This document shows positions 1 to 8,594 of a stretch of 64,000 nucleotides of DNA, in pieces. The stretch is from an uncultured Bacteroides sp. GTDB taxonomy: Bacteria > Bacteroidota > Bacteroidia > Bacteroidales > Bacteroidaceae. A model generated the notes under the pieces. It ran no database searches, was not told the origin of the DNA, and saw only the letters and a list, made by a program, of their open reading frames with translations. The stretch covers positions 1 through 64,000 of the forward strand of contig NZ_CAJLKP010000023.1 in assembly GCF_905207245.1 (NCBI RefSeq), in the 5' to 3' direction. The position numbers and the translations under genes are program-made. Within the stretch, counting starts at the first letter, position 1. Each line of letters starts with the position of its first letter.

Positions 1-133
1 TAGCTTGTAGCCTGTAGCTCGTAACTTTATTCCCTTCTGCACCTTTTTTTAGTAAAAACTTTCCCTTTCCCTGTGATTTCCTCCCACTCCTTCCGACAAA
101 TAGAGCAAGAAACAATTTTAATCTACATCAAAT
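1..133. other. Leader before the M16 protease gene
   Basis: No coding sequence is visible here. The first 25 bases carry an imperfect direct repeat (TAGCTTGTAGC / TGTAGCTCGTA). I see no clear TAnnTTTG -7 element before the ATG at 134, so the promoter may lie outside the window or be divergent. Confidence 0.4.
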
Positions 134-2968
134 ATGAAACATTTATTTCGCAGTTTACTGGTTGTAGCATTAGTGTTATGCGCCAGTTTTCAACAAGCGG
201 TAGCACAACAAATGCAATTCCCGCCCCTTCCCGTTGACAAGAATGTCCGCATCGGCCAGTTAGACAACGGTCTTACTTACTACATCCGTCACAACAAATT
301 ACCCGAAAACCGGGCCGAGTTCTATATCGCCCAGAAAGTAGGTTCCATCCTCGAAGAACCGCAACAGCGCGGACTTGCACACTTCCTGGAACACATGGCC
401 TTCAATGGCACGAAAAACTTCCCCGGTGATGACAAAGGTCTCGGCATCATACCTTGGTGTGAAACCGTAGGCATCAAATTCGGTACAAACCTGAATGCTT
501 ATACCAGCATCGACGAAACAGTTTATAACATCAGTAACGCTCCTATCGACCGCCCCAATGTACTGGATTCCTGTTTATTGATCCTGCACGACTGGTCTAA
601 CTTCATCTTACTGAAAGATGATGAGATCGATAAGGAACGTGGAGTTATCCGTGAAGAATGGCGTAGCCGTAACAGTGGCATGCTGCGTGTTTATACCGAC
701 CTGTCTCCCGTAATTTATCCGGGCGACAAGTATGCAGATTGTATGCCCATCGGTTCTATCGACGTTATCAATAATTTCCCTTATAAAGATATCCGCGATT
801 ACTATCACAAATGGTATCGCCCCGATTTGCAAGGTATCGTTATCGTAGGTGATATCGATGTAGACGCCGTAGAAGCCAAATTGAAGGCAGTATTCGCTGA
901 CGTGAAAAAACCGGAAAATCCGGCAGAACGTACTTACTTCCCTGTAGCAGACAACAAAGAACCTATCGTAGCCATCGGTACGGATAAAGAGGTGGACGAC
1001 CCGTCTATCGAACTCTATTTCAAGCAGGATGCAACTCCTGATTCTGAAAAGAACAATGTAGGTTATCTGGCTTCCCAATATATGGTAAGCATGATTACCA
1101 GTATGCTGAATGCCCGCCTGAGCGAAATTACCCAAAGCGCTAACCCGCCGTTTACCCGTGCTGCCAGTACTTACGGCAACTTCTTCCTGTCTAAGACAAA
1201 AGAAGCTCTCAATATTTACGCTTCAAGCAAAGCTGACGGCATTGAAGAAGCTATGAAAACTCTATTACAAGAAACAGAACGTGCCCGTCGTTTCGGCTTC
1301 ACCGAATCAGAATATAGCCGTGCACGCGCCAATTATCTGCAACGTTTGGAATCTGCTTACAATGAACGCGAGAAAACCAAACACGGTTCTTATGTACGCG
1401 AATATGTACGCAACTTCCTGGATGCAGAACCTATCCCGGGCATCGAAACAGAATACGCCATGATGAACCAACTGGCTCCGAACATCCCTATACAAGCCAT
1501 GAATATGGTCATGCAGCAACTCGTTCCGGACAGCAATCAGGTAGTAATTATTGCCGGTCCTGAGAAAGAAGGATTGAAGTACCCGACGAAAGAAGAAGTT
1601 GTCGCTTTGCTGAAAGGCATGAAGAATCTTGACCTGCAAGCATATGTAGATAAGGTATCTGACGAACCTCTGATGAAAGAAGCACCGAAAGGTGGCAAAA
1701 TCGTTTCAGAAAAAGAAGGTGAAATTTATGGCAGCACAAAGCTCGTCCTCTCTAACGGTGTAACGGTTTACATCAAGAAGACCGACTTCAAAGCTGACGA
1801 AATTCGTATGAAAGGTACCAGCCTGGGTGGTAAATCCATTTTCCCCGACAAAGATGCACTAAACTTCGCTGTTATGGATAATGTGGTTGCCGCAGGTGGT
1901 TTGGGCAATTTCAGCAAAGTAGACCTGACAAAGGTATTGGCTGGTAAAAAAGTATCTGTTCAAGCCGGTCTGGGTGCAACAACTGAAAACGTATTCGGAA
2001 CTTGCTCCCCGAAAGACTTTGAAACCATGATGCAGTTGACATATCTCACATTCACAGCTCCGCGCAAAGACATGGAAGCATTCGAATCTTACAAGAGTCG
2101 CACGAAAGCGCAGTTGGAAAGTGCACAAGCAAACCCGCTTTCTTCCATTGGAGATTCTTTACAGAGAGCTATGTATGGCAACCATCCGCGCTTAGTATTG
2201 CTCAAACCGGAAATGATAGACCAAATCAATTATGACCGCATTCTGGAAATGTACAACGACCGTTTCAAAGATGCCAGCGACTTTACATTCTACTTTGTAG
2301 GTAACATCGACCTTGAAACCGCCAAACCGCTGATTGCGGAATATCTGGGTGCACTGCCTGCCATCAACCGCAAGGAGACCTTTAAAGATACCAAGATGGA
2401 GATCCGTAAAGGTGTATATAAAAATGAATTTGCTAAGGAACAACAAACTCCTACAGCAACCATCGTATTCCTGTATAGCGGAAAAGCTCCTTATACATTG
2501 AAAAACAATATCCTGTTGAGCTGCATGACTCAGGTTCTCGATATGGTTTATACCGAAGAGGTACGTGAGAAAGAAGGAGGTACATACGGTGTGAACTGTA
2601 TAGGCAATTTACAGAAGTATCCGAAAGAACAACTGCTGATGCAGATCATCTTCCAGACCGATCCGGAAAAGAAAGACAAACTGGCTGGTATTGTAGTAGA
2701 TGAATTGAAGAAACTGGCAGCCGAAGGTCCTTCCGAGGTACATCTGCAGAAGGTAAAAGAGTATCTGTTGAAAAAGTATGCCGACAACCAAAAGGAAAAC
2801 GCATACTGGCTGAACAACCTGAATGATTACTTCTTCTATGGTATGGATATGACTAAGGACTATACAGACCTTGTAAATGGTATCACTGCCAAAGAACTCC
2901 AGAAGTTCGCAGCAGACTTACTGAAACAAGGAAACGAAATTGAAGTAACAATGACGGTGAATAAGTGA
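134..2968 (+). CDS. M16 family zinc metalloprotease (pitrilysin-like), exported
   Basis: This is a two-lobed M16 insulinase/pitrilysin-type protease of 944 residues, the usual length for Bacteroidetes single-chain members. Residues 1-24 form a signal peptide (cut after AVA), so it should act in the periplasm. The inverted zinc motif HFLEH is at residues 83-87, followed by the family stretch NAYTSIDETVY (about 121-131) and the ERGVIREEW segment that should supply the third metal ligand. The C-terminal half (from about residue 540) is the second, inactive M16 lobe that closes the peptide-binding chamber. It lies 22 bases upstream of an ABC permease gene and is probably co-transcribed with it. 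The substrate is unknown; peptide turnover or processing of secreted peptides would both fit. Confidence 0.93.
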   Translation: MKHLFRSLLVVALVLCASFQQAVAQQMQFPPLPVDKNVRIGQLDNGLTYYIRHNKLPENRAEFYIAQKVGSILEEPQQRGLAHFLEHMAFNGTKNFPGDDKGLGIIPWCETVGIKFGTNLNAYTSIDETVYNISNAPIDRPNVLDSCLLILHDWSNFILLKDDEIDKERGVIREEWRSRNSGMLRVYTDLSPVIYPGDKYADCMPIGSIDVINNFPYKDIRDYYHKWYRPDLQGIVIVGDIDVDAVEAKLKAVFADVKKPENPAERTYFPVADNKEPIVAIGTDKEVDDPSIELYFKQDATPDSEKNNVGYLASQYMVSMITSMLNARLSEITQSANPPFTRAASTYGNFFLSKTKEALNIYASSKADGIEEAMKTLLQETERARRFGFTESEYSRARANYLQRLESAYNEREKTKHGSYVREYVRNFLDAEPIPGIETEYAMMNQLAPNIPIQAMNMVMQQLVPDSNQVVIIAGPEKEGLKYPTKEEVVALLKGMKNLDLQAYVDKVSDEPLMKEAPKGGKIVSEKEGEIYGSTKLVLSNGVTVYIKKTDFKADEIRMKGTSLGGKSIFPDKDALNFAVMDNVVAAGGLGNFSKVDLTKVLAGKKVSVQAGLGATTENVFGTCSPKDFETMMQLTYLTFTAPRKDMEAFESYKSRTKAQLESAQANPLSSIGDSLQRAMYGNHPRLVLLKPEMIDQINYDRILEMYNDRFKDASDFTFYFVGNIDLETAKPLIAEYLGALPAINRKETFKDTKMEIRKGVYKNEFAKEQQTPTATIVFLYSGKAPYTLKNNILLSCMTQVLDMVYTEEVREKEGGTYGVNCIGNLQKYPKEQLLMQIIFQTDPEKKDKLAGIVVDELKKLAAEGPSEVHLQKVKEYLLKKYADNQKENAYWLNNLNDYFFYGMDMTKDYTDLVNGITAKELQKFAADLLKQGNEIEVTMTVNK

Positions 2969-2990
2969 TAATAACTAATAACTAAATAAC

Positions 2991-4484
2991 ATGAACTTAT
3001 TTCTCGAACTACGCAAGCACGGAAAGTTGGCAGAAAAGCGGCATCCGATGTACGAAAAGAGTAAATTCGGAAAGTTTTGGATGTACTTCATGAGTGTATT
3101 CTGGGCTGGTTATCTGATCTTCTTTGGTACAACATTTGCGTTTGCCTTCGATGGTGGAGCAAAAGAAGCCTACCATGTAATGAATAGCGGACTGATATTT
3201 ATCCTTGCCCTCGACTTTCTCTTACGGCTGCCTTTTTTGAAAACGCCCACGCAGGAAGTTAAGCCCTACTTATTGCTTCCCATCAAACGCAACCGTTTGA
3301 TAGACTTTCTGCTCTTGCGTTCCGGACTCAGCAGTTTCAACCTGTTCTGGCTCTTCCTGTTTGTTCCGTTCGCCATCATCACCGTCACCAAATTTTATGG
3401 AATAGCAGGTGTGGTGACCTATTGCATCGGCATCTGGTTGCTTATTATATTCAATAATTACTGGTATTTACTGTGCCGCACGTTGATGGACGAACGCATC
3501 TGGTGGTTCCTCTTGCCGGTAGCAGTATATGGCGGCATTGCGGCGGCACTCTTCATTCCGGACAACAGTCCGTTGTTCGCTCTCTCAATCGAACTGGGTG
3601 AAGGATTCATTACCGGAAATATACTGATATTTGCCGGTACCCTGGTAGCCATTGCTCTCATGTGGTTCATCAACCGGAGCATCATGCAGAAATTGGTCTA
3701 CAATGAATTGAACAAAGTAGAAGATACGACTGTGCAAGTTAAAACCGTATCCGAATACAAATTTCTGGATCGTTACGGGGAAATAGGTGAATACATCCGG
3801 TTGGAACTAAAATTATTGCTGCGTAACAAAGTATGCAAGAAGTCACTCTATTCCATCACTGCAGTAGTACTGATGTTCAGCCTTATTATCAGTTTCTCTG
3901 ATATTTACGACGGAGGTATGCGCGATTTCTTCGTACTTTATAACTATATTATTTTCGGCATCCTGTTCCTTTCACCTCTGATGAGCTATGAAGGTAATTA
4001 CATTGATGGACTGATGAGCCGCAGAGAATCTATCTATTCGTTGTTGCGTGCCAAATATATTTTATATAGTCTGGCTCTCATCATTCCATTTGTGTTGATG
4101 ATTCCTGGCATGGTAACAGGCAAAGTGTCCGTACTGACCTGTGTGTCATGGCTTGTATTTGTTCCGGGAGCTGTATACTGCTGCCTGTTCCAGTTGGCAG
4201 TGTATAACAACAAGACACTTGCACTGAATTCAAAGATGACCAGTCGTCAGAATGTGGGTACAGGCTTGCAAAATCTCATATCGGGAGGAGCCTTTGGCGT
4301 GCCATTGTTGTTGCTCTTCGCATTAAAAGCAACCGTCGGTACAGAAGTTGCCCCATGGATTCTCATTGGCATCGGCATTATATTCATTGCCACTTCAAGA
4401 TGGTGGTTAAGGAATGTATATCACCGCTTCATGAAGCGCCGGTATAAGAATATGGAAGGATTTCACGATAGTAGACAAAAATAA
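2991..4484 (+). CDS. ABC transporter permease, DUF5687 family
   Basis: A 497-residue polytopic membrane protein with about ten or more hydrophobic segments (for example residues 33-55, 64-84, 121-160, 205-225, and several between 285 and 475) and a positively charged end. It matches the Bacteroidetes DUF5687 family, the membrane part of an ABC exporter. The ATPase gene begins 8 bases downstream, and the two should form one transporter in the inner membrane. The substrate cannot be read from sequence. The long soluble stretch around residues 235-275, between transmembrane clusters, is a likely ATPase contact region. Confidence 0.85.
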   Translation: MNLFLELRKHGKLAEKRHPMYEKSKFGKFWMYFMSVFWAGYLIFFGTTFAFAFDGGAKEAYHVMNSGLIFILALDFLLRLPFLKTPTQEVKPYLLLPIKRNRLIDFLLLRSGLSSFNLFWLFLFVPFAIITVTKFYGIAGVVTYCIGIWLLIIFNNYWYLLCRTLMDERIWWFLLPVAVYGGIAAALFIPDNSPLFALSIELGEGFITGNILIFAGTLVAIALMWFINRSIMQKLVYNELNKVEDTTVQVKTVSEYKFLDRYGEIGEYIRLELKLLLRNKVCKKSLYSITAVVLMFSLIISFSDIYDGGMRDFFVLYNYIIFGILFLSPLMSYEGNYIDGLMSRRESIYSLLRAKYILYSLALIIPFVLMIPGMVTGKVSVLTCVSWLVFVPGAVYCCLFQLAVYNNKTLALNSKMTSRQNVGTGLQNLISGGAFGVPLLLLFALKATVGTEVAPWILIGIGIIFIATSRWWLRNVYHRFMKRRYKNMEGFHDSRQK

Positions 4485-4492
4485 TTACGAAT

Positions 4493-5302
4493 ATGATAGA
4501 GATTAACAGACTTCAAAAGAACTTCGGACAAAAGAAAGCCGTAGATATTGAGAAATATATCATCGAACAAGGTGATATGTTAGGATTGGTAGGTAACAAC
4601 GGAGCTGGTAAGACTACCCTTTTCCGCCTGATGTTGGACCTGCTGCAAGCTGATCAGGGTAATGTAACAATCAACAACATCGACGTATGTAAAAACGAAG
4701 ACTGGAAACAGTTCACCGGTGCTTTCATCGATGATGGTTTTCTGATTGATTATCTCACTCCAGAAGAGTATTTCTACTTCATCGGTAAGATGTATGGTCT
4801 GAAAAAAGAAGAAGTAGACGAACGGTTGCTTCCGTTTGAACGTTTCATGAATAATGAAGTGATTGGTCAGAAAAAGTTTATCCGTAACTTCTCTGCCGGA
4901 AACAAGCAGAAAATCGGTATCATCTCCGCTATGTTGCATCATCCTCAATTACTTATTCTGGACGAACCGTTCAACTTCCTTGATCCGAGTTCGCAGTCCA
5001 TCATCAAGCACTTGCTGAAAAAATATAATGAAGAGCATCATGCCACGGTAATCATTTCAAGCCACAATCTGAACCATACGGTAGATGTATGTCCCCGTAT
5101 TGCCCTGTTGGAGAACGGTGTGATTATCCGCGATATCCAGAATGAAAACAATTCGGCAGAGAAAGAGCTTGAAGACTACTTCAATATCAGAGTAGAAGAA
5201 GAAATTGAAGAAGAACTGGCGGAAGCAGTGATCGAAGAAACACCTGATCCGGAGACAATCGTTGAAGAAACAGTAGTTCAACCGGAAAAGAAAGAAGAAT
5301 AG
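4493..5302 (+). CDS. ABC transporter ATP-binding protein with acidic tail
   Basis: The ATPase partner of the preceding permease, 269 residues. Walker A is GNNGAGKTT at residues 34-42 and Walker B is LLILDEPFNFLD. The usual LSGGQ signature is replaced by FSAGNKQK, a degenerate form seen in some exporter ATPases. The switch His is in SSHNLNH. After about residue 218 the protein ends in an unusually acidic tail rich in Glu (EEEIEEELAEAVIEE and on), which is outside the normal ABC fold and may be disordered. It sits 8 bases after the permease and 2 bases before the next gene, so it belongs to the same operon. Confidence 0.92.
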   Translation: MIEINRLQKNFGQKKAVDIEKYIIEQGDMLGLVGNNGAGKTTLFRLMLDLLQADQGNVTINNIDVCKNEDWKQFTGAFIDDGFLIDYLTPEEYFYFIGKMYGLKKEEVDERLLPFERFMNNEVIGQKKFIRNFSAGNKQKIGIISAMLHHPQLLILDEPFNFLDPSSQSIIKHLLKKYNEEHHATVIISSHNLNHTVDVCPRIALLENGVIIRDIQNENNSAEKELEDYFNIRVEEEIEEELAEAVIEETPDPETIVEETVVQPEKKEE

Positions 5303-5304
5303 GA

Positions 5305-5817
5305 ATGAGAAAACACTTCTTATATATAGTTGCACTTGTCGGACTGGCATTTAGTTTAAGTTCTTGTCGCAGCTCGGCGCCGCGCCTCGACTATAAGGCA
5401 CTGGCTAAGGCGTCTGTCCGTTTGGGAGTAGATATAAATAAGGAAGATAACCATAAGCTGTACATCGCCTCTGCGGAGTGGTTAGGTGTTCCCTACCGCG
5501 CAGGCGGTGACAGCAAACAGGGTACCGACTGTTCCGGTCTGGTATCACAACTCTATACAAGAGTATATAACATCCGTCTGGCCCGAAGTACTAACGACCA
5601 GCTTAAAGAAAGCAACAAAGTATCCCGCCGTAACCTGCGTGAGGGAGACCTGGTCTTTTTCACCAGCCGTGCCTCCAAAAAGAAAGTGGCGCACGTGGGT
5701 ATCTACCTCAAAAATGGAAAATTCATCCATGCCAGCACCAGCAAAGGAGTAATTGTCAGTGCTCTCAATGAAAAGTACTATACGCAATACTGGCTTTGTG
5801 GGGGAAGGGTAAAATGA
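5305..5817 (+). CDS. NlpC/P60 (C40) cell-wall peptidase lipoprotein
   Basis: A 170-residue lipoprotein with lipobox LSSC (Cys21) and a C40 cysteine-peptidase domain. The catalytic Cys76 is in DCSGL, His120 in VAHVGIYL, and a further His132 is in FIHAST. This is the Spr/YafL-type layout, so it should hydrolyse peptidoglycan stem-peptide bonds from the outer membrane's periplasmic face. It starts 2 bases after the ABC ATPase stop, so it is translationally coupled to that gene. The sequence shows nothing of its regulation beyond operon membership. Confidence 0.92.
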   Translation: MRKHFLYIVALVGLAFSLSSCRSSAPRLDYKALAKASVRLGVDINKEDNHKLYIASAEWLGVPYRAGGDSKQGTDCSGLVSQLYTRVYNIRLARSTNDQLKESNKVSRRNLREGDLVFFTSRASKKKVAHVGIYLKNGKFIHASTSKGVIVSALNEKYYTQYWLCGGRVK

Positions 5818-5844
5818 TAGTTTAAACTTCAAAAAGAAAAAAGA

Positions 5845-6729
5845 ATGAAAAAAATTTTAGGTATTCTCCTCTTTATCGGCATTGCGCTGAATGCCAACGC
5901 ACAATTATTGTGGAAAATCTCTGGTAACGGTCAGGAAAAACCTTCCTACATTTTGGGTACACACCATTTGGTACCATTAAGTATCAAAGATAGCATCGCC
6001 GGACTGCCACAAGCTATAGACGGAACTGCCCAAGTATATGGAGAAGTTGTCATGTCCGAAGCAATGTCTCCCGAATTCATGCAAACAATGCAACAGAGCA
6101 TGATGATAGCAGGAGATACCACTCTTCAAGCTCTTTTCACTCCTGAACAGTATGAGGCAGTAGGCAAGGTAGTAAAAGAAAATATGATGGCTGACATTGC
6201 TATGCTGGCAAAATTGAAACCGGCCGCCATCACTCAACAGCTTACCGTGATATTGTGCATGAAACATTTGGGCGGTTTCAATCCGCAAGAACAACTGGAT
6301 ACTTACTTCCAGCAACAAGCCATACAGAACGGTAAAAAAGTAGGTGGTTTAGAAACCCTTCAGTCCCAGATAAACGTACTCTTCAACAGCCAGACTTTGC
6401 AACGCCAAGCCAATTTACTCTATTGTCTCGTAAGCGACATTGACAAGGCTATGGACCAGACCAAACGTCTGAACGAAGCATATAAAGCCCAGAAACTGGA
6501 TGATATGCTGAAGCTGATGGAAGAACGTGATGGTAACTCCTGTGATCCGCTACCGGGTGAGATGGAAGCTTTGTTAGACAACCGCAACAAAGCATGGATT
6601 GAGAAAATGCCGACTATCATGAAGGATGCTCCTACTCTATTTGTGGTTGGTGCCGGCCACCTGCCGGGAAATAATGGCGTATTAAACTTGTTGAAACAGG
6701 CAGGTTATAGCGTAGAACCTATGAAATAA
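5845..6729 (+). CDS. TraB/GumN family protein, exported
   Basis: A 294-residue protein with an N-terminal signal peptide (cleavage near NANA at residue 19). The first TraB/GumN motif is GTHHLVPLS near residue 39 and the second is FVVGAGHLPGNNGV near residue 269; both contain the conserved Gly-His pairs of this clan, related to Tiki-type metalloproteases. Catalytic activity of the bacterial members is not firmly established. It is the last gene of the five-gene plus-strand run and is followed 57 bases later by a strong hairpin. Confidence 0.88.
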   Translation: MKKILGILLFIGIALNANAQLLWKISGNGQEKPSYILGTHHLVPLSIKDSIAGLPQAIDGTAQVYGEVVMSEAMSPEFMQTMQQSMMIAGDTTLQALFTPEQYEAVGKVVKENMMADIAMLAKLKPAAITQQLTVILCMKHLGGFNPQEQLDTYFQQQAIQNGKKVGGLETLQSQINVLFNSQTLQRQANLLYCLVSDIDKAMDQTKRLNEAYKAQKLDDMLKLMEERDGNSCDPLPGEMEALLDNRNKAWIEKMPTIMKDAPTLFVVGAGHLPGNNGVLNLLKQAGYSVEPMK

Positions 6730-6785
6730 AAACTATAAATTCTCTCTTTACTAACATTTTATAAACACGAAACAATGTAAGATAC

Positions 6786-6820
6786 CGGGTGATTGCAAGT
6801 GATTGCAGTCACCCGATTTT
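6786..6820 (+). terminator. Hairpin terminator after the five-gene run
   Basis: An 11-base stem (6786-6796 with 6805-6815, one G-T type mismatch) is formed by CGGGTGATTGC and GCAGTCACCCG, followed by ATTTTAC. It lies between the convergent TraB/GumN gene and the minus-strand small ORF, so it may stop transcription from both sides. Confidence 0.7.
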
Positions 6821-6885
6821 ACATAAAAAAGGGTACATCAGGATTCATACCTAACATACCCTCGTTCATCATTATATAAGTTTCA

Positions 6886-6993
6886 CTACATACCCATAGC
6901 ATTGGCTCCCAAAACTCCTAACACAGCCGATGCCACAGCTATTACAATTTTCAAAATCTTATCCCAAACCGTTTTTTTCATATTCTTCAACAT
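6886..6993 (-). CDS. Smalltalk protein (35 residues)
   Basis: This short ORF reads MLKNMKKTVWDKILK then a hydrophobic stretch of about 15 residues (IVIAVASAVLGVLGA) and ends NAMGM. It matches the tiny 'smalltalk' family that in Bacteroidales sits just downstream of HU-type DNA-binding genes. It has one membrane-inserting segment; function is unknown. The gene upstream here is the HU-like protein at 7073-7573. The usual third partner, an N-acetylmuramoyl-L-alanine amidase, is absent: only the terminator separates it from the convergent operon. An internal start at 6981 is possible. Confidence 0.8.
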   Translation of the reverse strand: MLKNMKKTVWDKILKIVIAVASAVLGVLGANAMGM

Positions 6994-7021
6994 TTTAATA
7001 ATGAACAGACTGCGCAGCCTT

Positions 7022-7066
7022 TAATTTTTAATTCTTTAATTTTTAATTTCTGAAGCCTCCGGCTTC
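7022..7066 (-). repeat. Hairpin plus A/T-rich spacer before the smalltalk gene
   Basis: GAAGCC (7052-7057) pairs with GGCTTC (7061-7066) in the gap after the HU-like gene. The neighbouring 7022-7050 is, read on the minus strand, an AATTAAAAATTAAAG-type direct repeat. The same repeat occurs before the gene at 33524, so it looks like a recurring pre-ribosome-binding-site spacer in this genome. Confidence 0.45.
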
Positions 7067-7072
7067 AAGACC

Positions 7073-7573
7073 CTATCCCAGTGGATCTTCGCCAAGTCCT
7101 CCTTCGCCACCGGAGTTTCCTCCTCCACCGTTACCCGAATCATCATTGCCAGTAGCATCTTTACCCGTCCACTTCTCGAATTCAACACCTTGCCATAGCG
7201 CACGGGTAGTACCCAGAGCTGCAGGACGTGTATATTCGGGAGTAAACATGAAATGCAAAGATGTCACCTGATTCGGAGTTACATCTTTCTCATTATCCAC
7301 TCCCTTTCCACGTGTTCGTGCCATCACAGTAAATGTTCCCAAACCATCCAGGCGGACAGTACGGCTATTCAGTAATTGCAACCGCATCACCGACACCAAG
7401 TTTCTGATTACATTGTGCACATCACCCGGTGTTGCCGAGCACTTTTCAGCCACCATCTCACCCAACTGCTGCAAACTTACAGCCCGTCCCACTTTCTTCA
7501 AAGTCAGGTGCCATTGGTTCACACCATCTTTCGTTTTCAACTGCGATTGTCTCGCATAATACAATAAAGGCAT
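7073..7573 (-). CDS. HU/IHF-like DNA-binding protein with glycine-rich tail
   Basis: A 166-residue member of the Bacteroidales HU-related family. Residues 1-125 hold the HU-like fold, including VGRAVSLQQLGEMVAE and the strand pair TVRLDGLGTFTVMAR. Residues 126-166 form a low-complexity Gly/Asp/Asn tail (GNGGGGNSGGEGG). It should bind DNA as a dimer. Such genes commonly border capsule loci in Bacteroides, and a capsule operon lies about 4 kb away here, separated by a toxin/antitoxin pair and IS66 copies. The smalltalk ORF follows downstream on the same strand. Confidence 0.85.
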   Translation of the reverse strand: MPLLYYARQSQLKTKDGVNQWHLTLKKVGRAVSLQQLGEMVAEKCSATPGDVHNVIRNLVSVMRLQLLNSRTVRLDGLGTFTVMARTRGKGVDNEKDVTPNQVTSLHFMFTPEYTRPAALGTTRALWQGVEFEKWTGKDATGNDDSGNGGGGNSGGEGGLGEDPLG

Positions 7574-7786
7574 AATCTTTCTCCTTTTACTTTTAAATTC
7601 AACTTCATTTTATTTTTGCGTTGATCAACAGTGCAAAGGTGAAGATTATATCAGGGATAAACGAAGAAAGCAGGACTACAAACACTGTTATCTCAAATAA
7701 ATCTATAAACTCCTACAAATCAAGCATATAAAACAACGCTATCCAACTGATTTAGGGATAGCGTTATTTTTCCGGAACAATAAGTT

Positions 7787-8200
7787 CTAATATGATTTAT
7801 GAAATTCTGTTGGTAATAGCACAGGAATACCCGAATACTTATAATCTTTAATATTCCTCGTTATTATACCTTCAACAGAAGTGTCTTGTAATGCAGAATA
7901 ATACTGTATTGCATCTTCATAATCAGAGAATTCAGAATATAATGCTTTTTTTATTATCTCCGCATCAACTGATAAAATAGAAACATATTCAGACAAATCA
8001 CGTAAACTTGAAATAGCATTCTCTTTTCCTGCATACTTACGCAGAATATAATAAATAGTAGAATAAGACAGAGCACAGATAGACAAATGCACCTCCCCTC
8101 TTCCTGCAGCATCAAAAAGCTCGCAAGCAGCATCAGCATATCCCTCGCGATCTGCCAACATATCAATTACAACATTAGTATCTACAAAATAGTGCTTCAT
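7787..8200 (-). CDS. PIN-domain toxin (VapC-like ribonuclease)
   Basis: A 137-residue PIN-domain protein. Asp7 in FVDTNVVID and the SDYEDAIQYYSA cluster (Asp93, Asp96) are metal-binding candidates, and ITRNIKDY carries the last acidic position. The second canonical acidic residue, usually a Glu near residue 43, is not obvious (ICALSYSTIYY), as in several Bacteroidetes PIN proteins. The start codon shares one base with the antitoxin stop (TGATG), so translation is coupled. Expected role: RNA cleavage when freed from its antitoxin. Confidence 0.85.
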   Translation of the reverse strand: MKHYFVDTNVVIDMLADREGYADAACELFDAAGRGEVHLSICALSYSTIYYILRKYAGKENAISSLRDLSEYVSILSVDAEIIKKALYSEFSDYEDAIQYYSALQDTSVEGIITRNIKDYKYSGIPVLLPTEFHKSY

Positions 8201-8427
8201 CAGATTCTTTCTTCCAGTTCTTTTTTATAGTCAAAATCTTTAGGCAACTTTACAACTCCACGTAGTTTAGAAGAGACCGGAGTCGCTTTCCTTCTTGATT
8301 GAGTTTGCACCAATTTGCGCAACTGTCCCTCTAATATTTCAGACACAGTTCTTCCTTTACTTTTAGCATATTGGTTAAGACTTTCTAATAGAGTATTATC
8401 TAATTCTATTATTAAATTCGTTGTCAT
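8200..8427 (-). CDS. Antitoxin of the PIN toxin (DUF6364/ribbon-helix-helix type)
   Basis: A 75-residue protein with an N-terminal ribbon-helix-helix-like DNA-binding part (TNLIIELDNTLLESLNQYAK, then SKGRTVSEILEGQL) and a basic, Pro-containing C-terminal tail (KLPKDFDYKKELEERI) of the type that wraps a toxin. It is the first gene of the pair and should repress its own promoter, which is visible at 8449-8478, as well as neutralise the PIN protein. The family assignment rests on size, gene order and the N-terminal pattern. Confidence 0.78.
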   Translation of the reverse strand: MTTNLIIELDNTLLESLNQYAKSKGRTVSEILEGQLRKLVQTQSRRKATPVSSKLRGVVKLPKDFDYKKELEERI

Positions 8428-8448
8428 ACTTCATTCTCCTTTCCAATA

Positions 8449-8478
8449 CAAAGATACCATTATTTATTCAATCAACAA
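8449..8478 (-). promoter_or_regulatory. Promoter of the toxin/antitoxin pair
   Basis: On the minus strand TTG (8478-8476), 19 bases, then TATCTTTG (8456-8449) matches the Bacteroides sigma-ABfr -33/-7 pattern. It lies 22 bases before the antitoxin ATG. Confidence 0.65.
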
Positions 8479-8594
8479 GAAGATAAAAAGAAAGTTCTTT
8501 CAGAGTCGGTTAGCGTCCAATTTAGACATATCCCATACGGAAAACCGCATTTAAGCGGTTTCCGTATAAAGTTTATTAAAATCTGGATTGTTTT

